A stretch of 64,000 nt of DNA from contig CM070548.1 of the NCBI GenBank assembly GCA_036346405.1, positions 94,520,588 to 94,584,587 of the forward strand, written 5' to 3'. The position numbers and the translations under genes were made by a program. The notes beneath the pieces were generated by a model. That model was not told where the DNA came from, searched no databases, and saw only the letters and a program-made list of their open reading frames with translations. This stretch comes from Phyllostachys edulis. Its lineage: Eukaryota; Streptophyta; Magnoliopsida; Poales; Poaceae. This document shows, one piece after another, positions 12,044 to 25,391 of the stretch; position 1 is the first letter of the stretch; every line of letters begins with the position of its first letter.

Positions 12044-12960
12044 GAACTTTTGAGATCACCTCTCAGCGACTTCAGTGTCCGGTGAGCTTGTATGTGCTTC
12101 AGTTCTGACTTTATAGACACATTCAATTTCTCGCTTGCAGCCCTTTCTTGTATAATTAAAGAATGGTGCTTTTGTCTGCAGAGGCAACTGCTTGTGGAAC
12201 TTGGGCGGTGTATAGCGCCCTTGCTTGAATGTACAAGTCACACATGGATTCATCTCTGTGATGATGGGAATTGTGAGAGGAATGGAACTTTGCTGTAATT
12301 GTTCATCATATTTCATACTTTCCCAGAAGCAATTTTCCTTGGCTTCAGCAGTTGCTTTGCTAGCTTTTTCCTAGCTGTCAGGCATGCTTCTAATTTACTC
12401 AGGAGGGTATGGCTTTGGAGATGGAATGGTAATGGTCCTGAGCCTTTTCAAACATCTGAAGCCGCTGTAATTAGGTTCGGTTGCTTTGTTTTAAGTTTCT
12501 TATGATAAACCATTTCCACATTGTTGAGCGTATCAGCAGCTTTACATATGATTTAGATGGGACGTGTATTTTGCGGGGAAGCGTTGCATCAGGTTGACTG
12601 TAACACTATGGAGTAACTAGTAGCATCAAGCTGCAGTGTCTTGAATGCTTTCTTATAAGGGCGTTCGGATGTATCTACCGGTGGCGTGCAGTCATAGGAA
12701 GCTAAGTAATAATTTGTTATGGTAATCTTTTTGTCATTAAGCTTGTTGGTTTCCATGCGCATTCAATAATGCAATCTTTAGCTTGTTTTTGACGAAGTTG
12801 TGCTGTGCTGCAGATGTAGTTTCATAATTGGCAGCATCTTGTCGCCCCTTACTGGAGGTTGTTGCACCATGTCGTTTACACTTGTATGATCTAGCTTTAT
12901 GAATGTGCATCTACTGCTGTGTGGATAAATTTGCAACTATTGTCCTGTGTTGCATCAGTA
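12044..12960 (+). other. 3' UTR region of the SUO-like gene with a possible small intron
   Basis: Follows the stop codon. A good donor (G|GTGAGC at 12082) and acceptor (TCTGCAG ending at 12181) would remove a 100-bp 3'-UTR intron. AT-rich sequence with AATAAT near 12765 could serve polyadenylation. No other gene is seen up to the LINE relic at about 13250. The exact transcript end is unknown. Confidence 0.45.
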
Positions 12961-14097
12961 GATTTGGATGACTGCACCTGCTATCTTGTAAGACGTGATG
13001 GAAATCTGGCTTGCTGACCATGGGATAAGTGAATGGTGGTTATTTCCTTTCGTGTATGAGGTCTCATATGCTTATACCTTCTATGCCAGTCACTCGTTTT
13101 CATTGGTGTATTCCCGATGCTGATGAATGATAATGACGGTTACTCTGCCAGTATCACATGTGTTTTTGGTTTTATTTTCGAATCTCCAATGCCTTATAAG
13201 TTATTTTCGACTTCTCGCCGTGATTATCTTTGTGCTCCGAACCCTTTCCTCTGCCAAATTAGCCCTTTTTTAAGCAATTCTCTTCATTAAATAAGCGAAA
13301 TACAGTCATGATGCACACATTGCAGCAAGAAATCTGGTACTTAATCAAACCAAGTGTTCTAGTTTGGGAAGCTTGCTTAGCGCCCAAATGCGCAGCCGAG
13401 TTCGCCATTCGCCTTTCACGAACAATGTCCAAAGAAGATAATGACAGACTAAGCTCTTGGATTTCCATGACGATGGCAGTTATTTCTGACCGATGAGCCT
13501 CTAGAATGCCAAAGATTGACCAGAGCCAGAATCAGTCTCAACAATCATGTGGCCAGCACACAAATCTGAAATCATGTTGATCCCACCACGGCAAGCATTT
13601 GCCTCAGCATGGAGGGCATTTGATAAAGAAGGATGCCATCGCGGCAAGAAAAGCACCAGCAGCATTCCTGACGATTGCACCCGATGCATCTTTGAAGGGG
13701 AGAATCAATCATTTGTCAGTGCGAAAGATTGGTAATTTATTATTTGCCACTCATATATCTATGAGATGTGGCACCGGGATTCGGATATCATAGACGCATG
13801 CAGTAGTGAATCATGAAATTCACTCTTTTGTAGTGACAAATAATCAATTATTTCAAGAAAAAGATGAGTGGAGACACACTCGGTACGAGTTGTATCAGGA
13901 TATAGCTACGAGCCAAAAATTGAATAGGACCTGTACCCCCACTGGGCCCTACGTGGATCCACCTTTGCTTGCACTCCAAAGTAACCGCATGCCACACAAA
14001 TTCACACTAGTATCTTCAGTTCGCATAGGTTCTTGTCCACCAAATCGGTCGCCCATGTCATCGGATGGAGATTTGGGAGTTTAACTTTAACCTGCAC

Positions 14098-14282
14098 TAG
14101 GGACGGAGTTTCATTGGGGCCAAGGCCCACCTTGGCTCCCACAATAATTGTGTAATTCTATAGAAAAAGCTGTATTTAGGGTAATTTAGTGATTAGTCTA
14201 AAAAATAGTTACATCTAGATTGCATAATTTACATATCATCTAGTCTTACCCCCTCTGACTTTGAGCTCAAGCTCCGGCATTG
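14098..14282. mobile_element. Small hAT-type MITE, 185 bp, in the LINE relic
   Basis: Flanked by the 8-bp direct repeat ACCTGCAC (14090-14097 and 14283-14290). The ends are imperfect inverted repeats, TAGGGACGGAG at the left and CTCCGGCATTG at the right. The interior is AT-rich and non-coding. The TAGGG.CGGAG terminus is also seen at 15035, suggesting two related insertions. Confidence 0.85.
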
Positions 14283-15034
14283 ACCTGCACCAACGATTTC
14301 ATAGCTGACCAGAACGCCCGAGCGTAAGTGCATTCCACTAGAGCATGATAAGTAGTTTCATTTCTCGCACCACGTCTGACAGAAACCGACTTGCTCAATG
14401 TGTCTCCTCTGTAGACTCGGCCTCGACGGCATGAATGATGAGCTCATGCACGACCCTCCACCAAAATACTCTTGACTTTCGGAGAAACTGGCATACTCTA
14501 GAGCGCCTTCCACGTTGGATTAGAACTAGCACTCGAAGTCGAGGAATAAATTCCATGTTTTTCTGCGGGCCATGCCCAAAAATCCTCCCCAACTTGTCCC
14601 AGGGGAATTCGTGTTACCAGCTGGCCATCCACCGGAATGAGATTATCTTGAATGACACTCAAATTCCACGTTGCATCTTCAGATGTCAATTCAGCAGCCT
14701 TTTCAGCTGAGGCATTCAGATTCTTGCAAATCGGCTTATGACCAACAGCATCCGGTATCCAGCTATCACTCCAAATATTAGTGGTCGCACCATCACCAAT
14801 ACGCCGTATCAAGCCCAACTCCAGAGACTTTTTCCAGCGAGAATTGCCCGTCACGTATGCGACTAGTGTTTCTTCTTTCTTGCAGATAGGAAATCCCCAT
14901 TTGGATAATACTTTCCTTTCAAAACCCTGGCACAAAGCGAGTCAGGCTTGGTGATGAGCCTCCATCCATGCTTGCCAAGCATTGCCAAATTAAGCTTGTG
15001 CAGATCTTATATCTCTGAAACCAATTCCCACATC

Positions 15035-15720
15035 TAGGGGCGGAGCCAGGATTTAAGGATGAGAGAAACCAAATAAATTATACAGTATAATTTCATTTGA
15101 TGAGTGGAACCAAATAACACTAACAACAATAATATTTCTAAAAATATGCAGAGTTATAGTGCAAATTTGTTGAAGCATGAGGAGATCGTAGCCCCTGCCA
15201 GCCCCCTCTCCCTTCGCTCCTGCCCCGTCTTCTTTGATCGGGTTAAATTGGCCACTTGTGCCGGTTAAATTGGCCACTTGTGCCAATTGATTTTCCTGCT
15301 ATCAACTGAGCTTCCCCACCAGTGATTAGAAATACTAGGATGATAAGCGTGCTACGCTGCACCCGTAGAGTGGATAAAAAACTGACATAGAGGACCTCGA
15401 CGTGATTTCAGAAACATCGGGGGATTTTCGCAAAAAACCTGATGCGGAGGGCCTGGACGTGATTTCGCAAACAACATGGGCTTTCCATAAAAAAAACCAA
15501 CGTGAGGACCTCGATGCTATTTCGGAAACATCAGGGGCTTTCACAAAAAACCTAACGCAAGGACTATTTTAAAAAAAATACAGGGGGCTTTTCATAAAGA
15601 AGCCGGCGTGGCACTCCTGAGTGCCTAACGATCTCTTTGCCTATTAGAAAGATTATATAGCTCGTTAACTTCTTACAAGTTGCAATAGACAATTGAAAGC
15701 AACTTGTCGGTATTAAGGTA
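15035..15720. other. Undefined insert in the LINE relic with a hAT-like end and two small tandem repeats
   Basis: Begins with TAGGGGCGGAGCCAGG, a hAT-type terminus like that of the MITE at 14098, but no matching right end or 8-bp duplication was found. 15240-15284 is a 22-bp unit (ggttaaattggccacttgtgc) repeated twice. 15385-15600 is a degenerate array of about 60-65 bp units containing GAGGACCTCGA.GTGATTTC and CATCGGGGGATTTTC words, three to four copies. No coding potential was seen. Confidence 0.5.
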
Positions 15721-15897
15721 CTGATTTTACGAGGACCTCTCGATTAGCACCGTTGAGTTTTTTGTTCACTCCAGCCACACATCAGATAAAGAACCTTGGT
15801 GAGAACATGATCAAAAGCTTCCTTTGTACGCATAGTCGAGAGGCCTAAATACTTTTCACCCCAAAACCTCCACCAAGATTTTCTTTTGTTCACCATT

Positions 15898-18800
15898 AAC
15901 TACTACAAAAAAGGCCTTCACAAACGGTTCAAAAACGCCATCACAGACAGTTCCGTGAGCCGTCTGAGTTTATGGGTCAGTAATGCATGAGGTCATCACA
16001 GACGGTTCAAATTGAACCGTCTGTAATACATACTATCACGAGCGGTTTCATCTATGCATGCTCTGTGGTAGTCTTTGCATTGCTAAATCTATTTCATTTA
16101 TTGGCTAGCCTCAGAAATGCTAGCCATGCCCTCTCAAACAAGCACATCCAATTAGCATTCATTTGAAGCACATCAAAATTGCATTCATTTCGAAACAAGC
16201 ACATCCAATTCACAAATCAATTAACTTTAACCATTAATGTACATTAATTTACACACATGTACCATTATGTTCAATCTATCCCAATCAAGTTCAATCTACA
16301 CTGTGGAAACTCCCATCTGGATTTATGACCTGTTTGTTCAGGAATGACGCAAGGTATGATCGAACTTTTATGAGCTCACTCTGTTCCAACGCAGTTTCGT
16401 CGATGGTCGCAACCTGTCGATAGGAAGATTAAATTCGGGCTTATATAAATTGGTAAGTATATATGAAATAATTGTTGAAAGATTGACAAACCTGAGGATC
16501 ATTGGTGATCGCGGAACCGATGAGTAGTTGCATGTTGTGGCAAACATAGTATCCACAGACGTTGCGGCCCGGCGGCTGCTGGTGGCACTACAAAAATAGA
16601 ATTTGTTAGTTCGAGAGGCATTACTACGAAGTGTTATATAGGATTAATGTGTACTAGCTAGCAAGTACCGGGAATTTTTGATCATGTGACAACGTCCTTC
16701 CCTTGATATTCCATCATCTAGCATGTAACACGTCGAACACCCTACGTGACTCCAAGAAGTTAGCCTTAGCCATTGTAAAGGAAGGAAAGACTACAATAGA
16801 GTTTCTATGGGGGAAATGTGTTTACCTGATGATTAAATTCCGGATAATTGTGAAGTTGTGAGTGGCCCTCTGTAGGGAATCTAAGTATATTACGATTTCG
16901 TTTTGGTATAATTACAATTAGAATCCGATGGTAGCTACGGTATGTCAAGATGGTCATTAAACCTAAGTTCGTGTTGCTTATAAAGTACAAATCAACAAGT
17001 ATAGCCAGTAGTGCAACACTACTTACTTCTGGTTGTAGGGCAAAAGTATGAATTCCTTATTGCGGCGAGCCATGAAAAAATCTATAACGTAATTCTCGAC
17101 GAATGTTGCATTCGCCGTGATGCTTTGCTTGGAGACAATGTGTGGGTTGAGGAAACCTACCGGTGATTTCCTTCTTTCGGCTTCAGAGATCATGTATCTA
17201 TTATACAAAAGCTAGAAGTTATATATAACATTTATCGATATTACACGAACATTGACCGTGATTGTACACACTTACAGTGTCCAGCATCGTATGAGTGAGA
17301 CGTCGAGCTCATTGAGGTTGAAGAGACAGAACAAGTCGTCGAAGGTCACCGTGAAGACAGCGTCTTGATACACGTGGTTAAAATGATCCTTCTTGAACTT
17401 GACGGTGAAACCCGAGCGTCATTGATCAACCGCTTGTTGGATGCTCCATGTACCATGTATGCAATTGCATGCAATCCGGTCCTAGGGTAGGGTCGTCTAA
17501 CTTCTCGAGCAACGGCTCGCCTAGCTTGAATTTACGGGCCAACAAACAAGAAGGGGATATCGAGAGGACTCGATCGTCTTCGATTTGCCCTTGCTCTTCT
17601 TTGCCTCGCTTTGTATAGGTCGACTTCACAAGAGTCGATCGAGCACGAGGTGTAGATGCATGTGATGCAATGGGCCCTTGCCGTGTCGGTCTTGTAGTAG
17701 CCGGTGCGGTCCAGTCTCGTGGACTTGATGCCGTTGCAGACATTCCGTGAAGTTGACACCGAAGAGGTAGCTCGAGCGGATGTCCTCCTTGGGCCTTTGG
17801 ATGAATGTTCCAACGGCTTGCCCTAGAGTCATGACCTCATCGTTTGGGGAAGTTTCAATGGGACGGCCTTGAAATTGGCACAAACACCGCCCACATTCAC
17901 TTTTTGAAACCCGGCGCTAGATTTGCACCGTGCACCAAAGCTCCGACACCGGATGGATACACCTGGCCCCAAGCAGCATCTAGGGCAACAGAGACATATC
18001 TCACTTGAAGCTTGCACTTCATAGCCACCTACATACATAACGATACAAAATTAGCTACTCCAACAGGCCTATCAATGGATCGAGCATTCCAGAGATAATA
18101 ATAATTATTACCTGGATGTCATCGACGGAAAATCTGTCGTCACCTATTGTGGTAGGGTTAGGGTTGGACGCCTTGACTACTCGGATGTTTGGGGGGGCTA
18201 GCCTGAGAGGGGCAGGGCTTCCAACCGATTTGGGAGTTGCAATCCCTAATCCTTTTCTCAAAGGTCTCTATCTGCTTTTGCTCGGATGCACGAATCTCCA
18301 ATCAAGGATTGAGTGACCTCATGTCCGATTTTTCGGTGACCTCCTCTCTGATTTTTTCAAAGTGAGCTCATCTCGAGGATGCACGAAGATCCTCTCGTAG
18401 CTTTGCATCGCTCGGCTTTGGCTCTCTTCCTACTCGATGCGATCCGAGTCCGCTTGGAACCATTGTTCCCATGTAACAAAAACACCGGCGCCTCTCGTGC
18501 GATCGGATGCTCATTGTTTCCTAGGGCCGCAGAGAGTATATCTTTCTCCTGCCCGCTTGGAATGAGCCTTGGGAAGATTGTGCACTCGGCGTTATCTGCA
18601 ATAGCCGACATGTCATTTCACTTTCTATGAAGTTATGGAGTAATTACAAACTAGGTAGTTCGATATCTTACGGCCGAGACACTTCACGGTCTTGGGGTTT
18701 GGAAAGTACGCTTCCCCCGGAGGCCCAATACATAACCTTGCAAATAACCACTGTCGGGAGCGCACATCAGTTATCTCGGGAAATATCAGGGAGACATTCA

Positions 18801-20458
18801 AGCGGCTTGCTGCTGCTTCTGATCCCTCCATATCGGGGCTTTACCCGCATACCCAGTGAGTGCGAGTGCGTGGGGGTGCTTGTTTTTTGCTAGAGGGGCG
18901 TGTAGCGCCGTGACTTTCACTCCTAAATTCATCTGTCGCCTTCTTCACCATAAACTCGGCCCAGGACTCTTCCAAGAATGGATACTTGTGGAAGGACGCC
19001 CTCAGATCATTCTCTACGTAGTTCTTGACAATCGTGCTCTTGAAGTTCTTCCACGCTTTGCACGCCAGAGCAGCGATGTCGTCGCGACGGAGTCCGTGTG
19101 TTCTACAGGATCTCGAACGATGCGAGAATATCCGCCCGACCTGACAAGTTTTCGATGGTCCGCACCACCTTCCACGAATCGTAGGTGATCTTGACCCGTT
19201 CCCGTGCAACTATTCCGACCGTTCTCCGGAATGCGGACGCCGCTTTCGGCAAGGATTGATAGGGTCCTGATCGATCGACCTCCGTGATGGTAATCGCCTC
19301 GGGCCTTTTCGATATTCCTCTTCTTCTACCGCGGTTGGATATTGTTCGAGAGAATGGTGCATCATCGGACACATGAGGCGGCGATGACTCGAATGAGCGG
19401 AAGACATCTTCACAAGAAATAGAACATCATGTGAACAAATGAAATCAACATAGAGCTAAGATTTAACATTTTGATATTGCTATCGATGTAGAGTAAGCAT
19501 TCCAATTAGAGCTCAAGTACAAACCCGATTATCAAAACAATTTCAAGACAAGACTATTATCATCACAGAGCATTCATCTCAAGCCCACCACACCATATTG
19601 CAATATATTCCAAATGGCGATGTAACAAATACCATATGAATAATCGACTAGAACAAATACAAATTCCTAAAACAAGTACAATTATCATGAGGACCATGAC
19701 AGATTATTGATAGAAATAGTTAGGAAAGGGGTGTCGGGGTGGCAACCTCGGCATTGGTTACCTTTGGGTGTCGAGGAGAAGACGACGAGCAGGAGCAAGA
19801 CTGAGCAGGAGGCGGCGGCGAAGGGAGGGCTTGGGCTCTGGGGAGGGAAGAGGCGACAGGCTCTGGGCGAGGAGGCTCAGTGGCTCGGGGGGCGCGTCAG
19901 GCTATAGGAGGAGGCTCAGCGGGCTCGGGGAGGCGCCACGGCCGAGGACGAGGGCGTCCGACGGGATCGAGGAGGAGTCGCACGGCTCAAGGAGGCGGCG
20001 TCGAGGACGGCGGCGACGGGCTCGGGGGAGGAGGGAGCGAGAGGAGTTGAGAAACTTAATCGTTTGAGAGTGGCGGGCGCGGCAAACCCTAGCTAGAGTT
20101 CGAATAAAAATAGGGATGGACATCACAGATGGTTCTAACTTAGAACCGTCTGTGATATGTGATGTATCACGGACGGTTTTTAACAAAAACTGTCTATGAA
20201 GAGGTTATATCACGAGCGGTTCATGTTTGGAACCGTCTGTGAAGTATCCTGAGCAGTTGACCAAAAACCGCTCGTGATACTTCCTGACGGTTCAAACATG
20301 AACCGCTCGTGATATGACCTCTTCATGCAAACGATTTTAGCGCGGAGAATAACACAGACGGTGGGTAAACAAAAATCGTTTGAGATTGTGTTTAGTACAG
20401 ACGGTTTCGATGAACCGTCTGTGATCAGGCGTCCAGTATAAGCATTTCTGTAGTAGTG
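15898..20458 (-). mobile_element. CACTA (En/Spm-type) transposon, 4561 bp, inserted in the LINE relic
   Basis: The right end reads CTGTAGTAGTG, i.e. CACTACTACAG on the minus strand. The left end reads AACTACTACAAAAAAGG, the same motif with its first C changed to A. The 3-bp repeat ATT flanks both sides (15895-15897 and 20459-20461), as expected for CACTA. Subterminal copies of ACCGTCTGTGAT and its complement, and of CACGAGCGGTT, are dense at 15920-16060 and 20115-20440. It carries one degraded gene (separate entry) and no TNP2-type DDE transposase, so it is non-autonomous. Confidence 0.92.
16370..19410 (-). pseudogene. CACTA-borne Transposase_24 + Ulp1-like (C48) protease gene, broken
   Basis: Minus strand, from about 19410 to 16370. 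The N-terminal half holds a Transposase_24-type segment (NFKSTIVKNYVENDLRASF, WAEFMVKKATDEFR, about 18890-19060). A middle section contains IETSPNDEVMTLGQAVGTF (about 17800-17860) and LHTWYMEHP (about 17440). The C-terminal part looks like a Ulp1 cysteine protease: FILLPYNQK near 17030, YHRILIVIIPKRNR near 16900-16935, then QPPGRNVCGYYVCHNMQLL near 16535-16590, where the Cys in VCGYYVC is the candidate nucleophile. Several frameshifts and stops separate these pieces. Such second genes are common in plant CACTA elements; the protease part is proposed to act on SUMO-like substrates, untested here. Confidence 0.75.
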
Positions 20459-20534
20459 ATTTGTCCTAAACCCCCCTCTGATAATTTTCCAAAATCCGAG
20501 ACAATCTGTCCACACCCTTCTTAGATGCTGGAGT

Positions 20535-20998
20535 TGATATGGCTTAACGTTGGTAACTGAAGATAGCTGCAATTCGCCCTCACGTCGACGAGTTTGTCTC
20601 AACGAACAGAGGCTCTGAATTGTCTAGTTCTGACTTCAAATCTTTATTGTCCTTCTCAATCAAACCGACATCCCTTTATATAATAGGGAGCTCACCTAAG
20701 AAAGATAACTAATTATAATGCATATATATGTGGAATTACAATTGCCAATCCAAACCAAACTATCTATAGAATACGATGCAGACTCAACCAAACTATCTGT
20801 ATACCATACAGACTCTGCTACTGCTATCGCCGAACAGGGCTACAGCCAAGACATAGGCATGTGTATTGTAGCTTATCACATGTTGTCGATACGGATTGAA
20901 CATGGCGCTGCTGACTCCAAATCAGATGCTGGCACTGCATGAGGAACAGTGGGCCGTCGACGTCGTTGATAAGTTTGGCCCACAAATGCGTCACAACA
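20535..20998 (-). repeat. 3' LTR of the gypsy element (464 bp)
   Basis: Closely similar to 25392-25854 over most of its length, including ATATAATAGGGA near 20680 (complement TATAT box region). A stretch near 20895-20965 differs strongly between the two LTRs, suggesting local replacement or an unequal rearrangement in one of them. Confidence 0.95.
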
Positions 20999-23900
20999 CT
21001 TCCACCCTCATTGCGAAACAGCTCGTCCTTGAGCTGAAATGTAGGATAACGATCCTTGAACGACGTCAATGTCTCCCAAGTAGCTTCGGCCGTAGCACAG
21101 CCCGTCCATTGTACCAATAGTTCCCAATTGCCACGATTAAGACGAGCACACGCAATGCTATTCTTGGAACCACACGACCATGAAGAAAATAAGGAAGACT
21201 CACAATGTGTAGGAGGCGTGCCCTCGAACTTCTTAAGCAATGCAACATGAAAAACATCATGAATATGAGCCCGAGCGGGAAGTTGAAGATGATAAGCAAC
21301 CAACCCAATCTTGTCCATCACCTTAAAAGGCCCGTAATAACACGGAGATAATTTAGAAGACCCTTTTTTTTTATAGCTGAAGCAGTGCGATGGTGGAGGC
21401 GAAGCCAAACCCAATCGCCAACCTCATAAGTCACATCACGTCGCAATTTGTCATGTTGTTGTTTCATGTAATCTTGAGCTTGCAACAAACGTTCCCGAAT
21501 TTCATCCAAGAACTCATCACGATCATGAAGTTGTTTATCCACAACGGCCACGCTGGCGGTCCCTGGTTCATAGGACAAAAGAGTAGGAGGATCGTGACCA
21601 TAAACTACCTGGAAAGGAGTAGTCTTCAAAGCAGTCTGAAATGACAAATGTAACAATATTCTGCCCACAGAAGCCATTGAAGCCACTGTTTGGGTTGATC
21701 ACACAAAAGACAACGAAGGTACATAACAATAATGCGGTTGACCACTTCCGTCTGACCATCACTTTGAGGATGAAAAGCCGAACTTAATTACAATTTAACA
21801 CCAGCAAGACGAAAAAGTTCAGTCCAGAAATTGCTAGTGAATACTGGATCATGATCACTAACAATAGAGGTTGGAATACCATGCAAGCGAACAATCTCAT
21901 CAAAGAATGCCCTTGCCAGTTGCCACAGTACTAGCAGTGTAGGGATGACCCAAAGTAATGAAATGTGCATACTTCAAAAAACGATCAACCACTAAGAGAA
22001 TAACAGTCGACCACCCACTTTAGGAAGACCTTTCACAAAATCCATCGAAATATCTTGCCAAATAGAACTAGGAACGACTAAAGGCTGTAAAAGACCAGCA
22101 GGATGAAGATGTTCGGTCTTATTACGCTGACAAATAGTACATCCTTTGACAAATTCACGCACCTTGCGATTGGCTTGAGGATGATAAAAGGTGGAGCGTA
22201 AACGATGAAGAGTTTTTTTTTGAACCCCTTCATGCCCATTGCCATGAACTTTCGCAAGCAACTGAGGCCATAACAAATAATCAGTCGGTACAAATACATG
22301 CCCCTCATATAGCAAAAGACCATCAACTAATGACCAAGTAGGTGCAACTATTCCGGCGAGTACTTGCTGTTGGATAGACTAGAAGGTTGTATTATCGGAC
22401 ATCTCCGCACGAAGGTCATCAAAGAAGACAAAGGACAGTGACGAAATAGCTAGAAGAGCGGTAGAGTGCGCTGAAACAATAGGAGCAGCCGGATCATGAT
22501 GCCGCGAGAGAGCGTCAGCGACTGTATTTTGATGGCCCGACCGAAATTCAACCGCAAAGTCATAGCCGAATAATTTACTAATCCAAGTATGTTGTGGAAT
22601 AGTGGAAAGACGTTGACCAAGAAGGTACTTTAGGCTATAGTGGTCGGTACGTACCGTGAATGCGTGTCCCCATAAACATGGCGTACTGCTTTAACAAGAC
22701 CAATCAATTCGCGTTCATAGGCTGCCAATTTAAGGTGATGAGGAGCCACTGCCCGACTGAAAAACACAATTGGTCCCATACCTTGATGTAAGACAGCCCC
22801 AAATCCCATGCTCGATGCATCACAATCGACTAAGAAGGACTTAGCAAAATCTGTAAGTTGAAGTATCGGACCAGTGACTAGGGCTGCCTTGAGAGCAAGA
22901 AAGGCTGTGTCAGCTTGCGAAGTCCATGCAAAGGCTTCCTTCTTAAGTAATTTCATCAATGGAGCGGCTACCTTGCCATAAGATTGAATGAATTTGCGAT
23001 AATATCCCGTAAGGCCGAGGAATCCTCTCAAAGCCCAGACCGTAGTAGGTGTAGGCCAGGTAGAAACTGCTTTGATTTTACTGACATTCCATGGTGACTC
23101 CTTGGGCTGAAATAACATGACCCAAGTATGCGATCGATTCAGCCCCAAAGGAACATTTAGAATGTTTGAGAGCTAACTGATTGTGGCGCGTCAAATGAAA
23201 GACCGCACAGACGTGTTGTAGATGCTCGGCCCATGAAGCACTGTAAACAAAAATATCATAAATAAAAACTAGCACACATCGACGAATATAAGGTTTAAGG
23301 GCATCATTCATCAAGGCTTGAAATGTAGCAGGAGCGTTGGTTAAGCCAAAGGGCATGACAAGGGACTCGTAGTGGCTATGATGAGTTCTGAATGATGTCT
23401 TCTTAATGTCGGTGTCATGCATTCGCACTTGGTGATACCCACTCCACAAGTCAAGTTTGGTGAAGAAACAGGCGCCCTTAAGCTCATCGAGGAGTTCGTC
23501 GACCAATGGAATAGAAAATTTGTCTTTCACCGTTTTGTCATCGAGTTGTCCTTCTTACGGACCAATAACACTGGTGACGAAAATGCGGAAGTGCTATCCC
23601 TGATGATACCCTGTTTCAGCATCGTCTCACATTGACTTTCAATTTCATCTTTCAATAATTGAGGGTAGTGATAAGGACGAACTGCCATGAGCGTCGTGCC
23701 GGGTAAGAGATGGATGTGGTGGTCACAGCGACGCTGAGGTGGCAAGCCGTGAGGTTCTTCGAAGATGTCCGCGAACTCGGCTAGGAGTGTCATCATCAAT
23801 GTATCATCTGTTAATGTTGAAATTTGGGCATGTCGTGCTGGGGATTGCAAGCCACGTCAAATCACTATGCCTCCAAAAGGACATGGTAAGCTGCTCGAAG

Positions 23901-25250
23901 TCCCACATGATAGGTCCCAATGTCTGTAACCATTGTACGCCAACGACGACATCGAACCTGGCAAGAGGGATAACATAGCAATCAAGAAAGAAATCCTCAT
24001 GATCAATCCGAAGACGCCCCATGAAAAATTCCAGAACTGGCCACCTTGTCTCCGTTAGTAACGACTACCTTAATAGAGTTGCCACTAGCCAGTGTGAGGC
24101 CAAGCCGCCGTGCGGTTTCTGCATCAATAAAATCGTGAGTAGATCCAGAGTCAACTAAGGCGTGCATCTGCTCACCATTGACAGCCACCGGAAGTTGCAT
24201 GGTCTTGCTCAGTCGAATTCTAGTGAGTGTGTGGAGAGAAATTTCCACATCCTAGTCAGCCAAATCATCGTTGGTTCCTTCGTCAGTAAGTTCTAGCAAA
24301 TAAATTCCTTTCATTGAACACTTGCTTGCATGATCTCTAGAGATTTTTTTCAGGACAAGTGAAGCATAAATCCTTTAGTCGCCGTTCGGCCATCTCGTCA
24401 GTTGTCAAACGCCGGAATTTGGAATTTTGTTATTTGATGCCTGGCAATGTTGGCGCTGCTAAAGTTGTGCCTGGACTGACTGGAGGGACCTTTGGCGCCG
24501 TGGGGGCCGAGCTGACTCCCAGAAGTGACCCACAGTTGAAATTGGCCAGCCGACTAGGTCCTGATAGCTTGGACGCTGGTCAGAAGTCGTCGTCGTCATC
24601 GAGTTCCAAACATTTTTCATATGCTCGGGCCAAACTTATGGCTATTTCAAGAGTTGCGAGATTTTGAAGTTCTATGTCAGTGCGCAAAGGGTTGCGTAAC
24701 CCGTGAGTAAAAATTTATACTTGTTGCCATTCGGTCATGTCGTCGCAACGACATAGAAGCGCCAAGAACCTTTCCTAATGTTCCCCCACTATGCCCGTGC
24801 GCCGAAGTTGAATGAGTTCGCACAAAGCGTTGCTCTGGATTGGGGGTCCAAACCGAAGAATAACATGGTCGACAAAACGTGTCCACGACGGAACGCCTTG
24901 ATTTCTTTCCAAACGAAAGTACCACTGTTGCGCGACTCCGGTCATGTGGTATGATGCTAACCATACTTTTTCTTCCTCCATCGTCTGCTGCCCTTTTCTT
25001 CCTCCATCGTCTGCTGCCCTTGAAAAAATTGCTCACAATGATTCAACCACGATAACGGATCTTCTTTGCCATTGTAAGTTGGAAACAATAGTTTGTGGTA
25101 GCGAGATGCTCCGCGGCTTCCTGATGTATGTTCAATATCCTCCTTTTGCTGATCGTAGAAGGGCCTCCTCCTTCCATTGGTTGCGTCGAGCGCGCTAGAG
25201 CCGCCAGTCTTCTCTTGTTCTAGAGTTGTAAGTCGGCTATCCATAGTTTC
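20999..25250 (-). pseudogene. Gypsy gag-pol remnant with chromodomain; RT catalytic Asp lost
   Basis: Minus strand. Gag at about 25244-24670 (PTYNGKEDPLSWLNHCEQFF, then VWLASYHMTGVAQQWYFRLE). Aspartic protease near 24140 (LVDSGSTHDFI). Reverse transcriptase at about 23530-23080 (FTKLDLWSGYHQVRM, MPFGLTNAPATFQ). The active-site box reads FIYDIFVYS where the family has a DD pair, so one catalytic Asp is Tyr. RNase H follows (LTDFAKSFLVDCDAS), then integrase with its zinc finger (CTICQRNKTEH), the DISMDFVKGLP block and HGIPTSIVSDHDPVF. A chromodomain-like tail (ELLVQWTGCATAEATWE) lies near 21070-21120. Frameshifts and stops occur between these blocks. The chromodomain suggests a chromovirus that targeted chromatin marks. 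Confidence 0.93.
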
Positions 25251-25391
25251 CTTTGATGCAGTGAGATCCTACAGCATCGGAAGAATCTCATCTAGTTGTC
25301 TTTTCACTTGATCATCCATGGAAGAAGTCAACAAGCAACCAAGACGTTAGAAGATCTTGGCGAGCGAGAGAAACAACTCTGATACCAAAGA

